Positions 8,856 to 16,689 are shown, counted from the stretch's first letter. The stretch: 64,000 nucleotides of DNA from Dorea formicigenerans (GCF_025150245.1 NZ_CP102279.1:2663423-2727422), one strand, 5' to 3'. Made by a program: numbers and translations. The notes: generated by a model from the sequence alone, not told the origin.

Positions 8856-9212
8856 TTAATGCCTCCTATCTATAGTATATGTGGTGTCATATGTGGTGTC
8901 AATCTGTTTTTCATCTTTCTTGGTCAAATAAGGCTGCAGCTCTTTCTTAGCAGCCGTCACAAATTCTTCTTTTCTCGAACTTACCATATAAATCTTCCAG
9001 AGCATCAGATTCAGCTTTTCCGCATCCACTGCTTTGCATTTCTTTTTAATCATGCGGATAAACGGATAGATTACCGTATCCGATAACTTGTTCCCAGCAA
9101 TCAACATCGTTCCATCCGTTCCATATACCTCATACAGACATTCCAAAATACTCCCCAAATCTGTCACCAATCGGAATGCCGGCTTTTCATATTTCTTTTT
9201 AGCTTCCATCAT
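8856..9212 (-). CDS. hypothetical protein in the hicAB operon
   Basis: 118 residues, not recognised. It is Lys-rich and predicted soluble, with a helical middle (IYPFIRMIKKKCKAVDAEK). The C-terminus contains a short tandem duplication (DTTYDTTY), encoded by two copies of ATATGTGGTGTC-type sequence near 8878-8901. It begins after GTAGGAGGAGC and ends with its stop overlapping the hicA ribosome binding site, so it is the first gene of a three-gene toxin-antitoxin operon. Whether it affects HicAB is unknown. Confidence 0.6.
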   Translation of the reverse strand: MMEAKKKYEKPAFRLVTDLGSILECLYEVYGTDGTMLIAGNKLSDTVIYPFIRMIKKKCKAVDAEKLNLMLWKIYMVSSRKEEFVTAAKKELQPYLTKKDEKQIDTTYDTTYTIDRRH

Positions 9213-9221
9213 ATGCTCCTC

Positions 9222-9443
9222 CTACATTCGAACCGTCAGTCCACTGAGACTCGTCTTAGGAAGCCCTACCAGATACCAGTCTTCATCCATTTCAATCCGA
9301 ACCGGAATCCATGCATCCTTTACCTTCACATCAAAACATTCTCCGCAATGAAGACCTCCATAATAAGATTCAATCCCAAACCGGATATCAAATCTTCCCA
9401 TTGATGGATCATAAATTAAAGTACCTATTCTCTTTTCACTCAT
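9222..9443 (-). CDS. DUF5348-family protein
   Basis: 73 residues: GTLIYDPSMGRFDIRFG, then YYGGLHCGECFDV, and a C-terminal WYLVGLP segment. This is the full small DUF5348 fold, found almost only in conjugative elements of gut Firmicutes. Function unknown. A strong AGGAGG precedes its ATG, and the gene ends 10 bp before the 118-residue gene, so all four genes to hicB may share a transcript. Confidence 0.75.
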   Translation of the reverse strand: MSEKRIGTLIYDPSMGRFDIRFGIESYYGGLHCGECFDVKVKDAWIPVRIEMDEDWYLVGLPKTSLSGLTVRM

Positions 9444-9489
9444 ATTTCTTTCCTCCTGAAATTCTTTGGTCTATATAAGTAATAGGACT

Positions 9490-10149
9490 TTAATTTGCAG
9501 AATTTGAAAGTTCCGGGTATTTTTCATAAAAAGTTTTTCGATAGCGATAAAAAGTTGAGTGCGTCATTCCCAAATTTTTACGAAGCTGTGTAGGTGTCGT
9601 TTCTCCAGAAACTACGCTTTGAAAGTTCTCATCAAAAGTTTCCTGCTTCATCACACTTGGTCTTCCATAATCATCCCATTCGCCCCGCAATTTCTTCGCT
9701 TCTATCCCTTCCCGCTGTCGCTTCTCCTTTTTCTCCAGCTCTGCCTGCGCCATAGAAGCATAAAGCTCCAGCATCATGTTATTGATTGTTTCCAGCATCA
9801 TCCTTGCCATCGCATTATCCATCACAGATAAATCCATAAGCGTAGTCGGCAGTTCCAGAACCATAAGCCGCACTCCCATGTTCTTAATCCGCTGGATCTG
9901 TTGCATGGTGTCATACTTGTTTCTTCCCAGTCTGTCCAATTCTGTAACAATCAAAATATCTCCCGGCCGCAGGACATCCTCCACTAAAACGGTATATCTC
10001 GGACGATTAAAATTCTTCCCTGTCTCCTGATCCGTAAAAATATTCGTAAGTGCCATCTCATGCTCGTTACAGTACCGCTCAATTTCCTGTATGCCACGGT
10101 CAAGATGCTGCTCCTTTGTACTGGTACGGTGATATCCATATATCTGCAT
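9490..10149 (-). CDS. serine recombinase (resolvase/invertase family)
   Basis: 219 residues. The catalytic domain begins IYGYHRTSTKEQ with the nucleophilic Ser at residue 10, followed by the ELDRLGRN motif. After the long E helix (MLETINNMMLELYASMAQAE), the C-terminus is a helix-turn-helix (TTPTQLRKNLGMTHSTFYRY). ATG 10149 is preferred because AAAGGAG is eight bases away. It is a small resolvase rather than a large serine integrase; it probably resolves multimers or belongs to a smaller transposon nested in the element. Confidence 0.85.
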   Translation of the reverse strand: MQIYGYHRTSTKEQHLDRGIQEIERYCNEHEMALTNIFTDQETGKNFNRPRYTVLVEDVLRPGDILIVTELDRLGRNKYDTMQQIQRIKNMGVRLMVLELPTTLMDLSVMDNAMARMMLETINNMMLELYASMAQAELEKKEKRQREGIEAKKLRGEWDDYGRPSVMKQETFDENFQSVVSGETTPTQLRKNLGMTHSTFYRYRKTFYEKYPELSNSAN

Positions 10150-10335
10150 CCACATTTCTCCTTTCCATGTCCCAAAATATCCACACTTTTATTGGTATAT
10201 TTCAAAACTGTGTGTGTAACCTTTTTGAAATATAATCCCTCTTTCCGGAACGTACTTCTAAAATGTATACATTTTGGGATATGTTTCTTTTCTATTTCTG
10301 TACGTACCAGAGCCGAAAAGTGCAACAAATATGAC

Positions 10336-10371
10336 AAAAAACTCCCAGAGGATGTTACTCCCCTGAGAGTG
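10336..10371 (-). terminator. terminator of the winged-helix gene (repeat copy 1)
   Basis: Read on the minus strand, ACTCTCAGGGG and CCTCTGGGAGT form a stem followed by TTTTT. The stop codon of the gene at 10355 lies inside the stem. The 31 bp at 10341-10371 are identical to 13581-13611. Confidence 0.65.
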
Positions 10372-10666
10372 GTTGAAACTTATAGCCCACACCTCGGACG
10401 GTGCGGATGTAATTCCAGTTCCGTGAATCTACTTTTAACTTTTTACGAAGCTGGCTAATGCAGCACATAACCGCATTAGCACAGTCAATCGGTTCTTCCT
10501 TCCAGACATTACGATAAATCTCCTCGTGAGAGAATACCCAGCCAGGATGTTCTGTTAGATATTTTAGTACCGTAAATTCTTTCAGACTCAATTCAATCTT
10601 TTGATCATTCATAAAAACAGTATGACAGCGAATATCTATCTGTAGGTTTTTGTCTTTGTAATGCAA
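10355..10666 (-). CDS. receiver-less winged-helix DNA-binding protein
   Basis: 103 residues covering a complete OmpR-type effector domain: an N-terminal beta part (LQIDIRCHTVFMNDQKIELS), LKEFTVLKYLTEHPGWVFSHEEIYRNVW, the recognition region CCISQLRKKLK, and the wing signature YIRTVRGVGYKF. No receiver domain is present. The start is TTG at 10666, with AGGAGG eight bases upstream. It is probably a small DNA-binding regulator of the element; its target is not evident. Confidence 0.75.
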   Translation of the reverse strand: MHYKDKNLQIDIRCHTVFMNDQKIELSLKEFTVLKYLTEHPGWVFSHEEIYRNVWKEEPIDCANAVMCCISQLRKKLKVDSRNWNYIRTVRGVGYKFQPLSGE

Positions 10667-10761
10667 TTTACTTTCCTCCTAATCTGTTTCACCTTATCAC
10701 AGCTAATCTAAAATGCTATTATTAGACTGCCAAAACTCAAATTCAAAACCAGAGCAATGCT

Positions 10762-10985
10762 TTACCTGCAAATAGTCTGGTAATAGACCAGTAGAATCGC
10801 AATAGCTGCAAGAGCCAGAAACGGCAAACACATAATTACCGGGGCAGAGTGAAGTGATAAATAAGAACCACTGATTTTTTAGCATTTCAGCCGGATATAC
10901 AAGCCATCCCCATAGATTGGTGACCGTTACTGTTAAAATTACAGCACTGCCTATATATGTGGCAGCTCCTTTCCGGGTAAAGTTA
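10762..10985 (-). pseudogene. remnant of a small membrane protein gene
   Basis: Minus-strand translation gives two membrane-like stretches in different frames: RKGAATYIGSAVILTVTV ... WFLFITSLC, then PVIMCLPFLALAAIAILLVYY ending at a stop at 10762. The switch lies at a CCCC run near 10843, so one base appears to be inserted. The 5' end overlaps the plus-strand winged-helix gene at 10917. I read this as a decayed gene; family unknown. Confidence 0.4.
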
Positions 10986-11261
10986 AAGTCGCAGACCTTT
11001 ACGACCTACGGCTTAATAGTACGAAAAGACATTAACTTTTCTGTAAAAGAATTTGATGTACTTTATATGCTATATTCTAATCCAGGGATGGCTTTTACTA
11101 AACAACAGATTTATGAAGCAGTTTGGCATGAAAAAGCAAATGGTTATTTCCACGCCGTGGAAAACACTATTTTTCAAATACGCAAGAAGATAAAAAAGTA
11201 TTCCAGCGACAAGAATTACATAAAAACAGTAGTTGGATATGGGTATAAATTTGAAGTTTAA
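10917..11261 (+). CDS. receiver-less winged-helix DNA-binding protein
   Basis: The open frame of 114 codons starts at TTG, but only residues from about 28 on (TFTTYGLIVRKDINFS) look like protein of this family. It continues VKEFDVLYMLYSNPGMAFTKQQIYEAVW, IFQIRKKIKKYS and YIKTVVGYGYKFEV, a full OmpR-type effector domain. The true start is unclear because the upstream part overlaps a decayed minus-strand gene and no convincing ribosome binding site is seen. It may itself be a truncated regulator. Confidence 0.55.
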   Translation: MVTVTVKITALPIYVAAPFRVKLKSQTFTTYGLIVRKDINFSVKEFDVLYMLYSNPGMAFTKQQIYEAVWHEKANGYFHAVENTIFQIRKKIKKYSSDKNYIKTVVGYGYKFEV

Positions 11262-11383
11262 TCTGCAGGATATAAGGAGCACCGGGTTTGAGGGAGATTC
11301 CCCACTAAGAAAATTTCTATGTTCTGGCTACAAAGCCGGAACATAGGTCGGCATCCATCCCTGTTTCTTCCCAATCCTGCAGA
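11262..11383 (+). other. hairpin-rich noncoding segment bounded by inverted repeats
   Basis: TCTGCAGGAT (11262-11271) and ATCCTGCAGA (11374-11383) are perfect inverted repeats enclosing about 100 bp. Inside, CTATGTTC (11317-11324) pairs with GAACATAG (11339-11346) and encloses GGCT-ACAA-AGCC. It could be a structured RNA, the 3' UTR of the winged-helix gene, or the footprint of a small mobile element. Confidence 0.4.
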
Positions 11384-11414
11384 CCTAATAAGAAATCAGC
11401 TAGTGACTTCTTCA

Positions 11415-11939
11415 TCAAAAGTCTTTTTTTAGAGAAATAATCCATTTTTCAATAGCATCCGCCAAAACTATCTGCTGTTGCAATACTGCCATACCAGTCT
11501 TAGGGATTTCCGGATCATTCTCTTTCTCTCGAAGATTTTCCTCCAGATAAGTTTTTAATATTTCAATATTTTCCTCAATACTGGCAATACATGATTGTTG
11601 ACTTTCAGGCGGTAACTTATCCAAATTTACAATTACTGCATTAAAATCTAAAAAAAAGTGAATGGGTTTAGAGGCTGTTTCCATCATAAGCTTTACAAAT
11701 TCTTTTTCGCCTTCATCTGTTAATGAATAAACTGCTTTTTCAGGCATCTTACCTTCTTTCACAATTTCTCCTTTAATGAAGCCTTTTTCCTCCAACTGAA
11801 TTGCTTTTTTGTAAATGGATGGTGTACTGATTTTTACCCATTTTGATATATTACGATATTCCACTAATTTTTGAATATCATAGGCTCCCATCGGTTCCTT
11901 TTTCAATATTCCTAACACAATTAAATCTATTGTAGCCAT
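11415..11939 (-). CDS. PadR-family transcriptional regulator
   Basis: 174 residues. The N-terminal winged helix (IDLIVLGILKKEPMGAYDIQK, split as LIVLGILKKEPMGAYDIQK) with an EEKGFIKGEIV wing and YSLTDEGEKEF is typical of PadR proteins; a helical C-terminal dimerisation domain follows. It is divergent from the MATE pump gene, and both promoters are overlapped by copies of an ACTATAATTTATAGT-type site, so it most likely represses itself and the pump and is released by a pump substrate. Confidence 0.85.
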   Translation of the reverse strand: MATIDLIVLGILKKEPMGAYDIQKLVEYRNISKWVKISTPSIYKKAIQLEEKGFIKGEIVKEGKMPEKAVYSLTDEGEKEFVKLMMETASKPIHFFLDFNAVIVNLDKLPPESQQSCIASIEENIEILKTYLEENLREKENDPEIPKTGMAVLQQQIVLADAIEKWIISLKKDF

Positions 11940-12003
11940 AGTTCACCCACTTTCTATATCCACGAAAGCTATAAAATACTTACGGTTATATATACTGTAA
12001 TTT

Positions 12004-12032
12004 ATAGTATTTGATTTTATACCTCTTGTCAA
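12004..12032 (-). promoter_or_regulatory. padR promoter
   Basis: On the minus strand TTGACA (12032-12027), a 17-bp spacer and TACTAT (12009-12004). The -10 lies inside an operator copy. Confidence 0.7.
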
Positions 12033-12052
12033 GGAAATTGCAGGATACACGC

Positions 12053-12081
12053 TTGACAACTACTATAAATTATAGTAGTAT
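12053..12081 (+). promoter_or_regulatory. MATE pump promoter
   Basis: TTGACA (12053-12058), a 17-bp spacer and TAGTAT (12076-12081). The spacer is filled by the operator copy at 12062-12076. Confidence 0.7.
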
Positions 12082-12149
12082 TCTCTCACGTAGTATACTA
12101 TAATTTATACTACTATAATTTATATTCTTAATTGAAAGGAGTATTTGAA

Positions 12150-13505
12150 ATGAACAAGAATAACAACAAAATGGATTTATTAGGAAATGCACCTGTTCCC
12201 CAAGCACTAATGGCTCTTGGTATACCGATAATGATTGGTATGCTTATTAACGCTCTCTACAATTTGGTGGATGCTTATTTCATAGGAGGACTTGGCGAGA
12301 GTCAAATGGGTGCAATTTCCATTGCGTTTCCTTTAGGACAAGTAGTTGTTGGTTTAGGTCTGATGTTTGGCAATGGTGCCGCCTCCTACTTATCAAGACT
12401 TTTAGGGCGAGGAGATAGGGAAGCTGCAAGTAAAGTCGCCAGTACTGCATTATACAGCAGTGTTTGTATTGGCGCAGTTATTATTATCGGAACTGCAATT
12501 TTTTTGAAACCTATTTTAACCATGTTAGGTGCAACAGACACGATTATGCCATACGCCCTTTCTTATGGAAGAATCTATGTTATTTCATGTATTTTCAATG
12601 TATTTAATGTAACGATGAACAATATCGTTGCAAGTGAAGGCGCCGCAAAAACAACTATGTGTGCATTATTATTAGGAGCTGTATTGAATATTGGTTTAGA
12701 TCCTATTTTCATCTATACTCTCGACATGGGGGTTGCTGGTGCGGCAATCGCTACAGCAATTTCTCAAATGGCTTCTACTCTTGTATATTTAATTTATGCA
12801 TTACAGAAAAAAAGCGCTTTTACATTTTCCATTAAGGAATTTTGTCCTTCTAAGCAGATCATAACTGAAATTCTGAAAATCGGTATACCCACATTGACTT
12901 TCCAGCTTCTTACAAGCCTTTCTATCGCATTCATAAACCGGGAAGCTAATATCTATGGAGATGCTGTTATCGCCGGAATGGGCGCTGTTACAAGAATCAC
13001 TTCAATGGGAACTCTGGTTGTGTTCGGCTTCTTAAAAGGTTTCCAACCAATTGCCGGCTTTAGCTATGGTGCCAAAAAGTTTGATCGGCTCAGGGAAGCA
13101 ATTAAAACTTCTATCTTATGGTCAACAATATTTTGTGTAGTTGTGGGATTGACAATAGCCCTATTTTCCACACAGATTATTTCGCAATTTACAGAAGGCA
13201 ATACAGAGATGATTTCTGTAGGTCAAAAATCGCTAATGGCAAATGGATTTTCCTTCTTCGTATTTGGATTTTACACAGTGTATTCTTCTCTGTTTCTTGC
13301 ACTTGGAAAAGGCACCGCCGGATTCGTTCTTGGGGCTTGCCGACAAGGTATTTGCTTTGTTCCGATCATTCTGTTGCTCCCATCATTCTGGGGCATAAAT
13401 GGAATACTATATGCACAACCGATTGCCGATGTAATTTCTGCTATTGTTACTGTGTTTATGGCTCTACATCTTCATAAAGAACTGGCAACAACAAAAGAGC
13501 ATTAA
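12150..13505 (+). CDS. MATE-family multidrug efflux protein
   Basis: 451 residues with twelve predicted membrane helices in two repeats (MALGIPIMIGMLINALYNLVDAYFIGG type start; GAVLNIGLDPIFIYTLDMGVAGAA in the first half; GFQPIAGFSYGAK in the second), the pattern of MATE drug/cation antiporters. The start is ATG 12150 with AAAGGAG nine bases before it. It is controlled by the divergent PadR regulator and is probably resistance or export cargo of the element. Substrate unknown. Confidence 0.88.
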   Translation: MNKNNNKMDLLGNAPVPQALMALGIPIMIGMLINALYNLVDAYFIGGLGESQMGAISIAFPLGQVVVGLGLMFGNGAASYLSRLLGRGDREAASKVASTALYSSVCIGAVIIIGTAIFLKPILTMLGATDTIMPYALSYGRIYVISCIFNVFNVTMNNIVASEGAAKTTMCALLLGAVLNIGLDPIFIYTLDMGVAGAAIATAISQMASTLVYLIYALQKKSAFTFSIKEFCPSKQIITEILKIGIPTLTFQLLTSLSIAFINREANIYGDAVIAGMGAVTRITSMGTLVVFGFLKGFQPIAGFSYGAKKFDRLREAIKTSILWSTIFCVVVGLTIALFSTQIISQFTEGNTEMISVGQKSLMANGFSFFVFGFYTVYSSLFLALGKGTAGFVLGACRQGICFVPIILLLPSFWGINGILYAQPIADVISAIVTVFMALHLHKELATTKEH

Positions 13506-13569
13506 AGCATCAGGCAACATAATAGATCAACACCGTCTGCCGCTTCGAACTGAGGCAATATCACCCTTC

Positions 13570-13615
13570 AAAAAACAATCACTCCCAGAGGATGTTACTC
13601 CCCTGAGAGTGATTG
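13570..13615 (-). terminator. terminator of the Orf7/Orf8-like operon (repeat copy 2)
   Basis: On the minus strand CAATCACTC (13615-13607) pairs with GAGTGATTG (13584-13576) and is followed by TTTTTT. The 31 bp at 13581-13611 are identical to 10341-10371; here the stem is longer and looks like the original. Confidence 0.8.
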
Positions 13616-13635
13616 CAGCCTTTGTTTAAGATAAC

Positions 13636-13824
13636 TTACTCAATTATCTGGAATCTCTGGATACACTGAAGCAATGTACTTACCAGTTCCTGATACAGAT
13701 CTTCATCAAATCTGCCATTCACAATCGCATTCTTAATTAAAAGCGGCTTATATATCTCTAAAATCTTCAGTACCGCATCTGCATTTCCTTCTTTTGCCTT
13801 TAAAAGTAATCGTTCAAAATTCAT
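13636..13824 (-). CDS. helix-turn-helix protein, Tn916 Orf8-like
   Basis: 62 residues: MNFERLLLKAKEGNADAVLKI, a region 1-like segment seen in the small helix-turn-helix proteins next to Tn916-type sigma genes, then YKPLLIKNAIVNGRFDEDLYQELV, a region 2-like helix. It begins with ATG overlapping the stop of the sigma-like gene (TAATG), with GGGAGGTG before it. Probably acts together with that protein in transcription of element genes. Confidence 0.7.
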   Translation of the reverse strand: MNFERLLLKAKEGNADAVLKILEIYKPLLIKNAIVNGRFDEDLYQELVSTLLQCIQRFQIIE

Positions 13825-14264
13825 TAGTTTTCACCTCCCATCACCTTGCGGATCTTCCGGATTGCATAATAATAAATACCCTTGCATCGCTCCTCTGATA
13901 ACCCGTTTAGCCTGCTCATTTCCTCAAAAGTACGTTCTTCAAACACATGCTGGTAAATCAGCTTCCGTTCTTCATCCCGCAGCGTATGAAGCGCTTTCAT
14001 CAGTCTTTCATCTGACATCTTATTCCATTCTGGATATTTCCCCTGTGCCTCCTGCAATAAAAGCTGCTCCCTCGTTTGGTTCTCCAGCAATTCTTCGATT
14101 ACAATTCTTGCCTCCATCTGTCCAATATCCTCCAACAGTTCTTCTGCATCAGCCATCTGGATTTTCTTCTCCAGATAATCATGTCGTTTTCCACGGACAA
14201 ACTGTATCAGATATGCTGTAAAGTGATTTTGTATCTTTGATCCTGTATATGTTTTTTTGTTCAT
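13824..14264 (-). CDS. sigma-70-like protein, Tn916 Orf7-like
   Basis: 146 residues. The N-terminus is YTGSKIQNHFTAYLIQFVRGKR; the C-terminal region 4 helix-turn-helix is RTFEEMSRLNGLSEERCKGIYYYAIRKIRK. In Tn916 the equivalent gene regulates conjugation transcripts. The start is ATG 14264 with GGAGGATAAAAC upstream; the frame is open further upstream, but that part has no family features. Confidence 0.75.
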   Translation of the reverse strand: MNKKTYTGSKIQNHFTAYLIQFVRGKRHDYLEKKIQMADAEELLEDIGQMEARIVIEELLENQTREQLLLQEAQGKYPEWNKMSDERLMKALHTLRDEERKLIYQHVFEERTFEEMSRLNGLSEERCKGIYYYAIRKIRKVMGGEN

Positions 14265-14357
14265 TTGTTTTATCCTCCGAAATTTTTTATCACGTTCCAA
14301 AAAATTCCGAGGATGGCGGTGAGCGGCAACAAAACGTGACACTGCCTTCATTTTTTC

Positions 14358-14398
14358 GAAAAAAAGAAAGGCTGGACCACTCTATTCGTAGTCCAGCC
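14358..14398 (-). terminator. strong hairpin terminator upstream of the sigma-like gene
   Basis: On the minus strand GGCTGGAC (14398-14391) pairs with GTCCAGCC (14377-14370) and is followed by TTTCTTTTTTT. It separates the sigma-like operon from upstream minus-strand transcription. The rest of 14265-14677 shows no gene; a repeated AACGCA motif near 14610-14625, just before the regulator gene at 14678, may be an operator. Confidence 0.75.
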
Positions 14399-14677
14399 GA
14401 TACTTCTCTTTCTATGTAATTGTGTAGGATATGCGATGATAGTATCTCATATACTGCATATTCTAACTTCTCTCCGACACATTGTATGGATAAGATTTTT
14501 TTAACAGATTCAGTTCCTCTTTGGCTTTTATCTTATGCTGTCCATTCATGTCTGTCGTACTTACTTCCATGTTTCTCTATTTGTGCATGTGTTATCCTGC
14601 TTATCATAACGCACTTTAACGCATTTCGTATAGTGTTAATCTACGATAAAATATATGCATTAAGTGAGGTGATATAG

Positions 14678-15007
14678 ATGGTGAAAAAATTATTGGGAGA
14701 TGCAGTCAGGGAAGAACGTCTCCGCCGCAATCTTTCGCAAAACAGCCTTGCGGAACAGGCAAAGATTTCTTTACGGACTGTCTCTGATATTGAAAACTAT
14801 ATTGGCAATCCACAGTTGGAAACACTTTATGCCTTGGCAACTTACTTACATATTTCCATAGATGCTATATTTTCTAACCAGAAAACGAACCCGGATTCTA
14901 CCATGCAGCAAATCATGGCAGAACTAAATTCCTGCCCGGAGGAGCAGAAACAGCTTGCCCTTTCTACACTGCGTGGACTTCTGGATGGATTCAAGAACCT
15001 AAGTTAA
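14678..15007 (+). CDS. XRE-family transcriptional regulator
   Basis: 109 residues. The N-terminal Cro/C1-type helix-turn-helix is VREERLRRNLSQNSLAEQAK then ISLRTVSDIENYIGNPQLETL, followed by a short C-terminal helix (CPEEQKQLALSTLRGLLDGF). The start follows AGTGAGGTG. It lies between the sigma-like gene and the partition genes and points toward the latter, ending with its own terminator. Probably a regulator of element maintenance or transfer. Confidence 0.8.
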   Translation: MVKKLLGDAVREERLRRNLSQNSLAEQAKISLRTVSDIENYIGNPQLETLYALATYLHISIDAIFSNQKTNPDSTMQQIMAELNSCPEEQKQLALSTLRGLLDGFKNLS

Positions 15008-15050
15008 GGCTCTCCCGTATCCTTCATCATCTACACATTATACAAAGACA

Positions 15051-15094
15051 ATCTGTGAGTAATCTGTGAATAGTCTGTGAGTTTTCTGTCTATT
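15051..15094 (+). repeat. 11-bp direct repeats near parM/parR
   Basis: Four successive 11-mers: ATCTGTGAGTA, ATCTGTGAATA, GTCTGTGAGTT, TTCTGTCTATT. The first three share TCTGTGA and the period equals one helical turn. Known: ParR of type II partition systems binds 11-bp iterons in parC. The repeats lie 64 bp past the end of the ParR-like gene, so a centromere role is possible but not shown. Confidence 0.45.
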
Positions 15095-15113
15095 CCCATT
15101 CTGATACAAAGAA

Positions 15114-15159
15114 CAGGAGAGTACACTGCCATAAGCATGTGTATCTCTCCTGCTTTTTT
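15114..15159 (+). terminator. terminator of the XRE gene
   Basis: CAGGAGAG and TACAC pair with GTGTA and CTCTCCTG, followed by CTTTTTT. It also overlaps the end of the ParR-like gene on the other strand and could serve both. Confidence 0.8.
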
Positions 15160-15529
15160 ATGCCCTGCGAAATGCACTGATAGCATCCACTACATTCTGT
15201 CTCATAGTCTGATCCATCCGCAGCGGTTCTTCTTCCATCAAATCAACTTCTGTGGGCATTTCTCTATTTATCTTAGAAACGTCCTGCCCTTCCAATACCT
15301 TTCTTACTTCTTCCCGGATGATTTGCTGCATCATTGGCCGGAGCATATCCGGTTCCATGCTTATACTGCCATTACCTGTCTCATCCGTTCTTCCCGTATA
15401 TGCCAGAATTGCCGCAACGATCAGTTTTGCTTTTTTCTCTGTCGTATTCAGAAGTTCTGTCACATACACGTGATCTGGATCCGACTTATCAAAACCAATA
15501 GTGAATACAAACGGATTTTTCTTTCCCAT
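15158..15529 (-). CDS. putative ParR-like partition adaptor
   Basis: 123 residues, following the ParM-like gene with a 4-bp gap. It opens FVFTIGFDKSDPDHVYVTELLN then KKAKLIVAAILAYTG, which has a beta-strand-plus-helix look compatible with a ribbon-helix-helix dimer; the C-terminal half is acidic and probably flexible, like the ParM-binding tail of ParR. The assignment rests mainly on gene order after parM and on size. A conserved protein of unknown function is the alternative. Confidence 0.5.
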   Translation of the reverse strand: MGKKNPFVFTIGFDKSDPDHVYVTELLNTTEKKAKLIVAAILAYTGRTDETGNGSISMEPDMLRPMMQQIIREEVRKVLEGQDVSKINREMPTEVDLMEEEPLRMDQTMRQNVVDAISAFRRA

Positions 15530-15533
15530 AAAA

Positions 15534-16472
15534 TCACACTCCAGCCTGTGTCATGCGATACAAAAGATCATATCCATCGGCATTTGCTTTCATATCCCGG
15601 ATAAAGGTATGTTTTCCCAACCGGTCTGCCTGCTCCAGAAATCGTTCCAGAAGCACTGCTCCGCCGCCGATAAACACCGTATAAGTAGATTTTGTATCAA
15701 TGCCCCGCTCTCGGATGCTGTTCAGAAGATCGGTAACAAAATTCTGAACCATGGTTTCTACTGCCTGTACAACAGCTTCCTCATAATACTGCGTTTTTCC
15801 CTTGATGATACTGTCGATATCTGCCTCCTCCAGAAGCATGTCATATTCACTGTTAATACTGGAAATGATATCGTTATACATGGTAATCACACCTTTTTCC
15901 AGAGAATCACAATAATCCATATCCGGTCTGCCACTTCTCATCAGAAGATAATCAGAAGTAAATCCGCCAATATCAATCCCTACGACTTTCGGAATCTCAC
16001 GGATTTCCATCATCCTCGTCATCATGGCTGCATAATCCTGCGGAAACGCCATTACATTCTGTATACAGAGGTGATAGACTTTATCGTTGAAGCACAGTTC
16101 CTGCACCTTCCCGTCCCCTTTGAAATAGCGTTCATATCTCTCACAAAGCTCTGCAAAATGCTTCGGCGGAAGCCCAATCGGAAGTTCCACCTGAATGACA
16201 TCCTCCGGCTGGATCTGGCTTTTCTGCTCCAGCTCCATTGCAATGGCAAATAAAGTCAGAATCCAGAATCGGTTCCGGCTGTCCTGCGTCTTGTCCCTCT
16301 GGTACGGAATCCGCTTCTCACTAAGGGTATAATACTTTCCCTGATATTTCAGATACTTCTCTCCCCTGGCAGGCTTTTTATCCTGTTCCGTCAGTCCTGT
16401 GGTAAAGATAAAATGACAGGTTTTCATGTTCCGGTTCCCGTGATCCACGGCTACTCTTAATTTTTTAATCAT
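15534..16472 (-). CDS. ParM/StbA-like actin-fold partition ATPase
   Basis: 312 residues with actin-fold motifs: phosphate-1 VAVDHGNRNMKT, phosphate-2 VVGIDIGGFTSDYLL, and adenosine motif TVFIGGGAVLLE. These match the bacterial actin-like ParM family, whose filaments push sister plasmids apart. The start is ATG 16472 with AAAGGAGTG upstream; the longer frame begins in AT-rich noncoding DNA. An ICE that replicates as a circle can use such a cassette to avoid loss. It forms an operon with the ParR-like gene. Confidence 0.8.
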   Translation of the reverse strand: MIKKLRVAVDHGNRNMKTCHFIFTTGLTEQDKKPARGEKYLKYQGKYYTLSEKRIPYQRDKTQDSRNRFWILTLFAIAMELEQKSQIQPEDVIQVELPIGLPPKHFAELCERYERYFKGDGKVQELCFNDKVYHLCIQNVMAFPQDYAAMMTRMMEIREIPKVVGIDIGGFTSDYLLMRSGRPDMDYCDSLEKGVITMYNDIISSINSEYDMLLEEADIDSIIKGKTQYYEEAVVQAVETMVQNFVTDLLNSIRERGIDTKSTYTVFIGGGAVLLERFLEQADRLGKHTFIRDMKANADGYDLLYRMTQAGV

Positions 16473-16689
16473 AATGATTTCACTCCTTTGTATTTGATAC
16501 TTATTCTGTACGTAGGAGGTACCTAGAGTGCAACTCTTTATAATCCATTTTCTTATTTTACCAATCAAAAAATTCAAAAAACAAAAATTAAAAATTATCT
16601 TTTTTAATTTTTTAAATAAATGCAACCGTTACAATATTTACTGTGTATCTTATTACAAAGGGAACCTTGGAAAGGAGTCGTGTACATAT

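Larger units (their letters stand above)
11994..12126. promoter_or_regulatory. four PadR operator candidates
   Basis: Four near-palindromic 15-mers of type ACTATAATTTATAGT lie at 11994-12008, 12062-12076, 12097-12111 and 12112-12126. They cover the -10 of the padR promoter, the spacer and -10 of the MATE promoter, and the MATE leader. Confidence 0.7.

Noticed and set aside
10703-10885. 60-codon minus-strand frame
   Set aside because: Only one frame of the decayed membrane gene described at 10762-10985.
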